This document shows, piece by piece, positions 1-5,112 of a stretch of DNA of 8,748 bases (the first letter of the stretch is position 1; the number at the start of each line of letters is the position of its first letter). Source of the stretch: Methanobacteriota archaeon. GTDB taxonomy: Archaea; Hydrothermarchaeota; Hydrothermarchaeia; Hydrothermarchaeales; JAADFM01. The notes under the pieces are model-generated. The model did not search any database and was not told the DNA's origin. It saw nothing but the letters and a program-made list of their open reading frames with translations. The stretch is taken from assembly GCA_013152845.1 (NCBI GenBank), contig JAADFM010000084.1, forward strand, positions 1 to 8,748, in the 5' to 3' direction. The translations under genes were made by a program, and so were the position numbers.

Positions 1-821
1 GTGAAGTACTCGTCGGCAGCCTCCATGAAGGAGTCGAAGGTCTTCACCTCCATCCCGGCATGGGCCGCCAGCTCCACGGGGACCACGTCCACGGGCCTGC
101 CGCCGTCGAGGACGACCCTGGGCCTGACCTCGCCGACCTGTGAGAGGATGCCCGCAAGGGCCGAATGTACCGCCTCCAGGTCGCCGGCATCGAGGCTTGA
201 ACTACCTTTCTCGACCCCGGCCCGGTGGCACACCTCCTCGGCCAGCTGACCCCCGAGGCCGAGGTCCATGGCCAGGAACCTCACCAGGTCCCTGCCCGAG
301 CTCTTGAAGTGCTCGCCGAGGGAGGCGGGGTCCAGCTCAAGGGGATTGAGCCGCTGGGGGGGGTACTGGTAGGCACGCCTGCCCAGGAGGTCCCGGTCCT
401 TGTAGCGCTGGGGCCGCATGACGGCGAGGACGACCCTCTCAGGATTGAGGAGCAGGACGTTGCCTCCACCGAAGAGCTCGGCCACCAGGATGAATTCCCC
501 GGAGCTGCTTTGGAAATCGAACTCGATGATCCGGTCGAAGGCGTGCTGCCTGATTCCTTCAAGTACCGAGTTGCCCAGGTACTTGCGCAGTGTCATGGCG
601 AAGGTGGAGGGGGTCTTGGGGCTGGGTTTGGGGTAGACGGTGGTGTGGACCCTCCTCCCGGCCTCGATTACCAGGTTCTTCTTGCCCCCGCCCGGGACGT
701 TGAGGACCAGCTTGAGTTCCTGGGGTCCTACCTGGTATATCTTGTTGACCCTGGAGCCGGTGAGGTCCTGGAGCTCCTTCACAACGGCCAGGCAGTCCAG
801 GGAGGACATCTCGGTCTTCAT
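1..821 (-). CDS. rqcH: RqcH / NEMF family (NFACT) ribosome quality control protein, N-terminal part, cut by the left edge
   Basis: Reading the minus strand from the ATG at 821 gives 273 codons with no stop before the left edge, so the C-terminus is missing. The translation matches the NFACT-N domain of the Rqc2/NEMF/RqcH family: SLDCLAVVKEL near residues 7-17, GSRVNKIYQV at 22-31, IEAGRRVHTT at 52-61, PSTFAMTLRKYL at 71-82, and the family hallmark FDRI at 95-98, followed by VAELFGGGNVLLL. A helix-hairpin-helix-like stretch follows around 182-203. Family members bind the large ribosomal subunit with peptidyl-tRNA after ribosome splitting and, in bacteria and probably archaea, direct untemplated C-terminal tailing of stalled chains. 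The start at 821 is preferred over the ATG at 809 because a TATA box centred near 848 puts the predicted transcript start on it (leaderless). Identification is strong; the activity is inferred from the family. Confidence 0.9.
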   Translation of the reverse strand, partial: MKTEMSSLDCLAVVKELQDLTGSRVNKIYQVGPQELKLVLNVPGGGKKNLVIEAGRRVHTTVYPKPSPKTPSTFAMTLRKYLGNSVLEGIRQHAFDRIIEFDFQSSSGEFILVAELFGGGNVLLLNPERVVLAVMRPQRYKDRDLLGRRAYQYPPQRLNPLELDPASLGEHFKSSGRDLVRFLAMDLGLGGQLAEEVCHRAGVEKGSSSLDAGDLEAVHSALAGILSQVGEVRPRVVLDGGRPVDVVPVELAAHAGMEVKTFDSFMEAADEYF

Positions 822-843
822 GTGGATTTTTATGGTTGCAAAT

Positions 844-853
844 CTATATAAAG
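844..853. promoter_or_regulatory. Shared bidirectional TATA box for rqcH (minus) and the small membrane protein gene (plus)
   Basis: The sequence CTATATAAAG reads CTTTATATAG on the other strand, so it is a good archaeal TATA box both ways. Its centre lies about 27 bases from the rqcH ATG at 821 on one side and about 33 bases from the ATG at 881 on the other. It is the only AT-rich element between the two starts. The A-rich bases before it on the plus strand (GCAAAT, 838-843) look more like a BRE than the pyrimidine-rich flank on the other side, so the plus direction may be favoured. Assignment is by position and motif only. Confidence 0.6.
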
Positions 854-871
854 GGTGAAGACCAGTCTTGG

Positions 872-877
872 GGTGAT
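872..877 (+). promoter_or_regulatory. Ribosome binding site that fixes the start at 881
   Basis: GGTGAT is complementary to the usual archaeal 16S rRNA 3' end (ATCACC) and sits 3 bases before the ATG at 881. It supports that ATG over in-frame upstream starts, the first of which (836) would place the start codon inside the promoter region. Confidence 0.6.
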
Positions 878-880
878 ACC

Positions 881-1159
881 ATGGACCAGGAAACCGAGCG
901 AAGGGTCGCCCTCTTCCATGCCTTTGTAGGGGCCGTTGTCGGGGCATGGATGGGTTTCAATTACCACCAGGCGGGCTTTACCTTCGTCACCGTGATTCTC
1001 CTGGGCCTGGTTATATCCTACCCCCTGATGTTCGTCTCGAGGAAGCTCTTCTCCCTCTCCCCCGAGGAGTTCCAGGTAAAGGAGTGGCTGGCCAAGGGGT
1101 TTTTCAATTTCTTCATGACCTGGCTTGTGGCATGGGTCTTTGCCTTCAACCTCGCCTGA
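881..1159 (+). CDS. Small three-helix membrane protein, possibly archaeal EMC6-like
   Basis: This 92-residue protein has a short charged N-terminus (MDQETERR) and three hydrophobic segments at about residues 9-27, 33-54 and 73-90. A charged loop (KLFSLSPEEFQVKEWL) separates the second and third. The final part, a KGFFNFF stretch then WLVAWVFAFNL, recalls the archaeal EMC6-like family, small relatives of the eukaryotic ER membrane complex subunit EMC6 that helps insert membrane proteins. That assignment is from memory of the family pattern and is tentative; the three-helix membrane topology is plain. The start is chosen for the GGTGAT ribosome binding site just upstream. The gene is divergent from rqcH and its stop lies 6 bases from the stop of the convergent gene on its right. 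Confidence 0.75.
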   Translation: MDQETERRVALFHAFVGAVVGAWMGFNYHQAGFTFVTVILLGLVISYPLMFVSRKLFSLSPEEFQVKEWLAKGFFNFFMTWLVAWVFAFNLA

Positions 1160-1165
1160 GGGCTC

Positions 1166-1645
1166 TCACCACAGCCTTCCGAAGATGGATGTCTCCCCGG
1201 TATCCTCCTCCTGCTCGTAGTCGCGCTTGCCGAATTTCAGGAGGGTCCCGTAGTCCTCCAGGAGGTGCTCAAGGCTGTTGAGCCCGATGCTCTGGGTGAA
1301 CCTCTTGTGGGACTCGTAGATGTCCCCGGTGAATTCCTTTAGCCGGTCCTTGAGGTCATAGAAGGTCTTGGGGTCCTTCAGGTTGAAGAGGAAGTCTTTG
1401 TCCAGGTACCGGCAGAACTCCAGGAGGAAGGTCTGGATGACGTACCGGTTGGCGTACTCGTCCCGGTCCATCTCGGAGATGAGCTCGATGAAGGTGTTGA
1501 CCTGTTCCTCCACCCCGTCCAGGTCTTTTACGTCCTTGAAGTACTTCTTCTTTTTTTTGAGTTCGGTAAAGTCGGTGTTCCCCTTCTCGGAGGTCTCCCG
1601 GCTGTAGGCGATGAGGGCCTCCCTGAACTCCTCCTGGCCGAACAT
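1166..1645 (-). CDS. Hypothetical charged, helical 159-residue protein
   Basis: I do not recognise this protein. It is soluble, rich in Asp, Glu, Lys and aromatic residues, and looks mostly alpha-helical. There is a lysine cluster (LKKKKKYFKD, about residues 29-38), then an acidic helical region (DGVEEQVNTFIELISEMD), a more hydrophobic helix (VIQTFLLEFCRYL) and an acidic tail before a final GRLW. It has no signal peptide, membrane segment or metal-binding motif. The lone cysteine lies in the hydrophobic helix. The lysine run is encoded with eight consecutive A bases on the coding strand, but the frame stays open through it. It has its own TATA-like element 26 bases upstream and converges on the membrane protein gene with a 6-base gap. 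The uninterrupted frame and well-placed promoter support a real gene. Confidence 0.7.
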   Translation of the reverse strand: MFGQEEFREALIAYSRETSEKGNTDFTELKKKKKYFKDVKDLDGVEEQVNTFIELISEMDRDEYANRYVIQTFLLEFCRYLDKDFLFNLKDPKTFYDLKDRLKEFTGDIYESHKRFTQSIGLNSLEHLLEDYGTLLKFGKRDYEQEEDTGETSIFGRLW

Positions 1646-1665
1646 AGTCCAGAGTACCCCTTTGA

Positions 1666-1676
1666 AAATAAATAAT
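1666..1676 (-). promoter_or_regulatory. TATA box for the 159-residue protein; the T-rich run may also end radC transcripts
   Basis: On the minus strand this reads ATTATTTATTTT, centred about 26 bases before the ATG at 1645, which implies a leaderless transcript. The surrounding minus-strand sequence is the only T-rich tract after the radC stop at 1695 and could serve as an archaeal oligo-T terminator for radC. The second role is inference. Confidence 0.5.
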
Positions 1677-1694
1677 TTTTGGAAAGGCGCAGGC

Positions 1695-2402
1695 CTATCC
1701 CAGGCCCCGCTCCTTGAGGCTTACGTACCTGCCGTCGCCGCAGATGATGTGGTCCAGGACCCGGATGCCCAGGATTCTGCCGGCATCTGCGAGGGTGCGG
1801 GTCAGGGCCAGGTCCTCAGGGGAGGGTTCGGGGTCGCCGGAGGGATGGTTGTGGGCAAGGACCACGGCCGAGGCGGACTGCTCGACGGCCTTCTGGAAGA
1901 CCTCCCTGGGGTGGACCACGGAGGCGTCCAGGGTCCCGATGGAGACGGTCTCCTGGTGGATGAGCCGGTTCTTGGTGTCCAGGTAGAGGCAGACGAAGTG
2001 TTCCTTCCTCAGGCCCGTAAGCTTCGGGGAGAGGATGGCGAAACAGTCCGACGGGGTGGAAAGCCTGGGCCTGTCCACCGGTGGGTGGCCCATGAGGCGC
2101 CTGGCGAGCTCGAAGGCGGCAACTATCTGGCACGCCTTGGCCTCGGCGATGCCCGGCAGTCTCATCAGGTCAGCCACCGAAGCCCGGGAGAGTTCAGGCA
2201 GGGGATAGGTGGCAAGAATCCGGGAGGAGAGGGAGAGGACGTTCTCGCTCTGGGTCCCGGTGCGCAGGATGATTGCCAGCAGTTCCGAGCTGGAGAGGGA
2301 CTCCGCCCCGGCCCGCATCAACCTCTCCCTGGGGCGCTCCTCCGAGGGGAGTTCCCGGATGCAGAAGTTCGAGACTTCGGTCGTTAACACCTCTGACCCC
2401 AT
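1695..2402 (-). CDS. radC: RadC family JAB/JAMM domain protein
   Basis: The protein is 235 residues, the usual RadC size. The N-terminal UPF0758 part has IRELPSEERPRERLMRAG at 15-32 and a helix-hairpin-helix (LMRLPGIAEAKACQIVAAF, 79-97). The C-terminal MPN/JAMM domain has E134 (RKEHF), the metal-binding H184-x-H186-P, then S194 and D197 in the HxHPx(6)SxxD arrangement, and LDHIICGDGRYVSL near the end. RadC was named for a DNA repair mutant, but its biochemical role is unsettled; in bacteria it is common on mobile elements. All metal ligands are present, so the site should be functional. The start at 2402 is supported by a TATA-like ATATTA about 27 bases upstream. The gene lies 61 bases downstream of the DUF429 gene on the same strand but appears to have its own promoter. 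RadC is uncommon in archaea, so acquisition from bacteria at some point is plausible. Confidence 0.93.
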   Translation of the reverse strand: MGSEVLTTEVSNFCIRELPSEERPRERLMRAGAESLSSSELLAIILRTGTQSENVLSLSSRILATYPLPELSRASVADLMRLPGIAEAKACQIVAAFELARRLMGHPPVDRPRLSTPSDCFAILSPKLTGLRKEHFVCLYLDTKNRLIHQETVSIGTLDASVVHPREVFQKAVEQSASAVVLAHNHPSGDPEPSPEDLALTRTLADAGRILGIRVLDHIICGDGRYVSLKERGLG

Positions 2403-2425
2403 GGTAGCAAGGCGGCGCCTGGGCC

Positions 2426-2432
2426 ATATTAA
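2426..2432 (-). promoter_or_regulatory. TATA box candidate for radC
   Basis: CTTAATATGG on the minus strand is centred about 27 bases before the radC ATG at 2402 in an otherwise GC-rich 61-base gap. There is no convincing ribosome binding site before the ATG, which fits a leaderless start. Confidence 0.45.
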
Positions 2433-2463
2433 GGATGCGGAGGGGTGCGGGAAAAGTAATCCT

Positions 2464-3246
2464 CTAAATCCTGATTATCAGACCCTCGGTTCTATGGACC
2501 TCCCATTCTTCCTCTGTTGCATTTGGTGGAGGTTCACCCCAGTTATCTTCCAGGCCGTTTTTGATGGCTACAGCGAGTGTTATACATGCTATTAGCGAAT
2601 CTGCTGAATCCTGATTCTGAATCTTGATTTTTTTGGGCAGCCTCACCTCGACCGGATAATTCAGCGAATTGAATCTCTCAATAGATGAGCCGATGTCTTT
2701 CCATCCCCGCCCGCCCAGCACCGGCCATGTGTTGGACGGGTATACCTCGTAAACCCGCGGTTTCGACGGGTCCGGTTTGGTGAATGGATATACCCCGACC
2801 CCCCTTCTCCGTAGATGGGCCAGCATCTTCAATCCCCCGTATGTCATGGCCCTCATCTTGGGGTTGTACCTTTTCAACGGACTGAAGGACTTTGATTCTG
2901 CATCGGTTATACGGCAGGCAACGTTGGGAGCCCTGCAACGACCTTCGAAGTGATGTCCATCCAGGATTCCCATGAACTCCTCCCTGCTCTGTGCCATCAC
3001 GAAGTCAAGCAGGCTCTCCCAATCCTTCAAACCAAGTTCGGCGTAGGCGCCGGCCGGTATGGCAAAGGGGAAATCCAGGCCCCAGGGGGAATCGGAATTG
3101 ATGATTTTCGAGAACAAATCAAGTCTGTCATCGCAATGCTTGACCTCTTCGATGGTCAGCGTTGACCCTGACAAAATGCCCTTGGTGTAATAAATCCCCT
3201 TCGAGGCGTCCCTTGCTCCGCTGAAATCTGCCCCATATATCTCCAC
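2464..3246 (-). CDS. DUF429 family protein (predicted RNase H-fold nuclease)
   Basis: The product is 260 residues with a GTG start. It shows the DUF429 pattern: GADFSGA with D7 near the N-terminus (first acidic position of an RNase H-like fold), GLDFPFAIP with D58, YEVYPSNTWP with E167, a DSADSLIACITLAVA helix with D213 and D216, and the closing TEGLIIRI with E254. DUF429 proteins are predicted, mostly without experiment, to be nucleases. The GTG lies 3 bases after the stop of the upstream PD-(D/E)XK nuclease gene, with a GGGGGAG ribosome binding site overlapping that gene's end, so the two are probably co-translated. Base composition is clearly different: 60-base samples at 2461-2520 and 3121-3180 are 48 and 50 % GC, against 65 % for 3301-3360 in the partner gene. 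This suggests a separate origin. Family membership is likely; substrate unknown. Confidence 0.75.
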   Translation of the reverse strand: MEIYGADFSGARDASKGIYYTKGILSGSTLTIEEVKHCDDRLDLFSKIINSDSPWGLDFPFAIPAGAYAELGLKDWESLLDFVMAQSREEFMGILDGHHFEGRCRAPNVACRITDAESKSFSPLKRYNPKMRAMTYGGLKMLAHLRRRGVGVYPFTKPDPSKPRVYEVYPSNTWPVLGGRGWKDIGSSIERFNSLNYPVEVRLPKKIKIQNQDSADSLIACITLAVAIKNGLEDNWGEPPPNATEEEWEVHRTEGLIIRI

Positions 3247-3249
3247 CCG

Positions 3250-4446
3250 CTACTCCCCCTCTTTCAGCCTGGAGAGATAGAACCTGTAGGACTCCTCCAC
3301 CTTCTGGAACCTCCTCACCTTCTCGGCCAGCTCTTCGGGCCAGTAGCCCCTCTCCACCGCGTCCCTCAACAGCCAGGGGTTGAGGTCCGAGACATCCATC
3401 CACAGTCCCGCCTCCTTGACCAGTCTGTCCAGCTCCGCCCTCTGCGGGTCCCTCTTGGTCGGGTAGCTCACCCGGCGGTCGAGTCTGACCCTGACCTTGA
3501 AATCGCTGCCCCGTATAACCTCCACGCCTTCCCTTCTTGCAAACTCCACCAGGGCCTCCTCGATATCCTTTAGCTCCCTCTCCAGGACCTTCATCTCCTC
3601 CTTCTTCCTGGCGTACTCGTTGACCAGCTTCACCCCGGGGTCGTTGAGGTACCTGTTCAGGCTCATCTGCCCGGTCTTCACCAGGTGGGCCCGGCAGGGG
3701 CACAGCCCCTGGAACTCGCACCAGCTGCACAGGGGCGACTCCCTGGCCGGGAATCTCCCCTCCTCCTCGGCCCTTTCAATCTCCTGGATGAGCTCCACCG
3801 TGGATGCCTTGAGGGCCGCCAGTTCCCCGGGCGTCCTCCTGTCCCTGAATTCCACGTCATGGGCCAGGTAGTGCCAGACCAGCTCCACGTCCTCGACATC
3901 CGGGTACATGGACTCCACGCCCAGCTGGTAGAGGCCAAGCTGGCGGTCCTTTTTGATGTACTTCTCCTCCGGGAGGTACTGGCCGGACTTGTAGTCATGG
4001 ATTTCGTAGCGGCCGTCCCCTGCCCGGGCCAGCCGGTCGATATAGCCCTGGAGCCTGTACCCGTCCAGGTCTATGAGAATCCTCTTCTCCAGGGCCACGG
4101 TCCTGGCGTCCTGGAAGGGGTGGTACCTGTTGTAGTAATCGGAAATGCACCGCTCCCCGATGGCCCGGTAGTTCTCGGGGGCGTACTCGTCTCTTACTAT
4201 CTTGATGCCGTCGTGCCAGTTCTTGTCCCAGTTCTCCCTGAAGTGGGCCAGGAGGTCTTCCAGGGAGTTCTCCTTGTGGTGGTTGAGGTCCCGGTAGAGC
4301 TTCTCCAGGGTCTCGTGTACCCTCGAGCCCAGGTAGGCCTCGATGCCCTCGGTGGGCTCGAGCTGGACCCTGTCGAGGTACTGGTACCTGTATTTTAGGG
4401 GACAGTTCTCGTAGGTGGCGAGACGGGAGTGGGAGTAGGTTGCCAT
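3250..4446 (-). CDS. RecB/Cas4-like PD-(D/E)XK nuclease with probable Fe-S cluster and C-terminal extension
   Basis: The 398-residue protein begins SHSRLATYENCPLKYRYQYL, typical of AddB/RecB/Cas4-type nucleases. The active site is visible as H44 (GSRVHETLEKLY), D137 (LQGYIDRL), D151 and K153 (IHDYKSG) and the Q169-x3-Y173 motif. C15 with C240, C243 and C249 (CSWCEFQGLC) forms the usual four-cysteine Fe-S set; C251 is an extra cysteine. After the nuclease domain come about 130 residues: a coiled-coil-like stretch (KKEEMKVLERELKDIEEAL) and a basic region. Relatives act as DNA exonucleases in repair, recombination or CRISPR adaptation. The ATG at 4446 is chosen rather than an open-frame start at 4620 because a TATA box lies 27 bases upstream and family homology starts here; the longer version would run through the promoter and into divergent mobA. 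It heads an operon with the DUF429 gene. Confidence 0.87.
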   Translation of the reverse strand: MATYSHSRLATYENCPLKYRYQYLDRVQLEPTEGIEAYLGSRVHETLEKLYRDLNHHKENSLEDLLAHFRENWDKNWHDGIKIVRDEYAPENYRAIGERCISDYYNRYHPFQDARTVALEKRILIDLDGYRLQGYIDRLARAGDGRYEIHDYKSGQYLPEEKYIKKDRQLGLYQLGVESMYPDVEDVELVWHYLAHDVEFRDRRTPGELAALKASTVELIQEIERAEEEGRFPARESPLCSWCEFQGLCPCRAHLVKTGQMSLNRYLNDPGVKLVNEYARKKEEMKVLERELKDIEEALVEFARREGVEVIRGSDFKVRVRLDRRVSYPTKRDPQRAELDRLVKEAGLWMDVSDLNPWLLRDAVERGYWPEELAEKVRRFQKVEESYRFYLSRLKEGE

Positions 4447-4470
4447 GATAGTCTTTAGGATTATTACGGA

Positions 4471-4479
4471 TTTATATCT
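4471..4479 (-). promoter_or_regulatory. TATA box for the nuclease-DUF429 operon
   Basis: AGATATAAAT on the minus strand is centred about 27-28 bases from the ATG at 4446, implying a leaderless transcript. It lies back to back with the mobA TATA box in a 72-base divergent intergenic region. Confidence 0.6.
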
Positions 4480-4487
4480 TGGGGAAG

Positions 4488-4494
4488 TTTTATC
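4488..4494 (+). promoter_or_regulatory. TATA box candidate for mobA-moeA
   Basis: TTTTATC is centred about 28 bases before the mobA ATG at 4519. No ribosome binding site precedes that ATG, consistent with a leaderless start. Confidence 0.5.
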
Positions 4495-4518
4495 TGCCTG
4501 GAGAGGCCACTCCAGGAC

Positions 4519-5004
4519 ATGGACGGGGTCTCGGTAGTCATCCTCTGCGGCGGCAGCTCCAACAGGATGGGAGAGGACAAGAAGTTTCTGACCTACAGGG
4601 GCAGGACCTTCCTGGAGCACGCCGTGGATACGGCAAGGGCAGTCTCTGAGAAGATTGTCGTGGGGTCCATGGAGCAGAAGGAGGCTACCACGGCAGTCAC
4701 CGAGCTGCCGGTCTGCGTGGACGAGGTGGAGGGTGTTGGACCCATAATGGGCATCCTGACGGGCTTTGAGAACATCGATACCGAGTACGGTGCCGTGCTT
4801 CCCATCGACACCCCACTGGCCCGGCCGGAGGTCATGAACTACTTGGTCTCCCTAAGAGAAGGCCACGACGCCGTGGTCCCCGAGGACCGGGGGTACCTCG
4901 AGCCCCTCCACGCAGTCTACCGGAGGGATGCCATCATCCATGCATGCCGGCGCAGCCTGGATGCCGGGGTGAGGAGTGTCCAGTGCGCTCCCTCCGTGAT
5001 GTGA
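4519..5004 (+). CDS. mobA: Molybdenum cofactor guanylyltransferase MobA, prematurely ended by a frameshift
   Basis: MobA joins GMP from GTP to molybdopterin to make the guanine dinucleotide cofactor. The N-terminal nucleotide-binding signature ILCGGSSNRMGEDK (residues 8-21) is complete, followed by the GVGPIMGI loop, a metal-binding aspartate in LPIDTPLA, and LEPLHAVYRR. The open frame stops after 161 residues, whereas MobA proteins usually have about 190-200. The missing end is present in another frame just downstream, from about 4986 to 5111. One base added next to 4983/4984 would join the two into a protein of 197 residues. The product as written lacks its C-terminal helices and may be inactive. 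A sequencing or assembly error, a true mutation, or recoding are all possible. The gene precedes moeA in the same direction, as expected for cofactor biosynthesis. Confidence 0.88.
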   Translation: MDGVSVVILCGGSSNRMGEDKKFLTYRGRTFLEHAVDTARAVSEKIVVGSMEQKEATTAVTELPVCVDEVEGVGPIMGILTGFENIDTEYGAVLPIDTPLARPEVMNYLVSLREGHDAVVPEDRGYLEPLHAVYRRDAIIHACRRSLDAGVRSVQCAPSVM

Positions 5005-5111
5005 GGCTGGTCCCCCTGGAAGACCTGAAGCGGCTTGACCCCGAACTTGTCACCTTCAGGGGCGTCAACACCCCGGAGGAGCTGATGGAGATAGAGGGGG
5101 TTGCGGACTGA
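4984..5111 (+). pseudogene. mobA: Out-of-frame C-terminal segment of mobA
   Basis: In the frame beginning CGC at 4986, the sequence reads RSLRDVRLVPLEDLKRL and then FRGVNTPEELMEIEGVAD before TGA at 5109-5111. The NTPEEL motif is the characteristic closing element of MobA proteins (usually NxNTPEDL). The segment directly continues the upstream mobA homology, and the moeA ATG follows its stop after one base, as expected of an originally intact mobA-moeA junction. It has no convincing start of its own; a GTG at 4983 is in frame but has no supporting signal. Confidence 0.85.
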
Positions 5112-5112
5112 G

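Noticed and set aside
225..851. Long open frame on the plus strand opposite rqcH
   Set aside because: It is a shadow of the GC-rich minus-strand gene: no family similarity, no promoter, and the opposite frame shows clear NFACT motifs.
1611..2387. Long plus-strand open frame opposite radC
   Set aside because: Gly/Asp/Gln-rich low-information translation lying antisense to a complete RadC with all metal ligands.
3128..4398. Open frames in other frames and on the plus strand across the nuclease gene
   Set aside because: Compositionally biased translations without motifs; the nuclease frame carries the catalytic and cysteine residues.
3250..4446. Annotation of the nuclease as Cas4
   Set aside because: The protein is about twice the usual Cas4 length, has a long C-terminal extension and lacks any CRISPR context, so the broader RecB-like label is safer.
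4447..4620. N-terminal extension of the nuclease frame up to 4620
   Set aside because: It would run through the operon's own TATA box and into the start of divergent mobA, and family homology begins at 4446.
5101..5112. TTG start for moeA at 5101
   Set aside because: The ribosome binding site would abut it directly, and the ATG at 5113 sits just after the mobA-tail stop at a normal distance.
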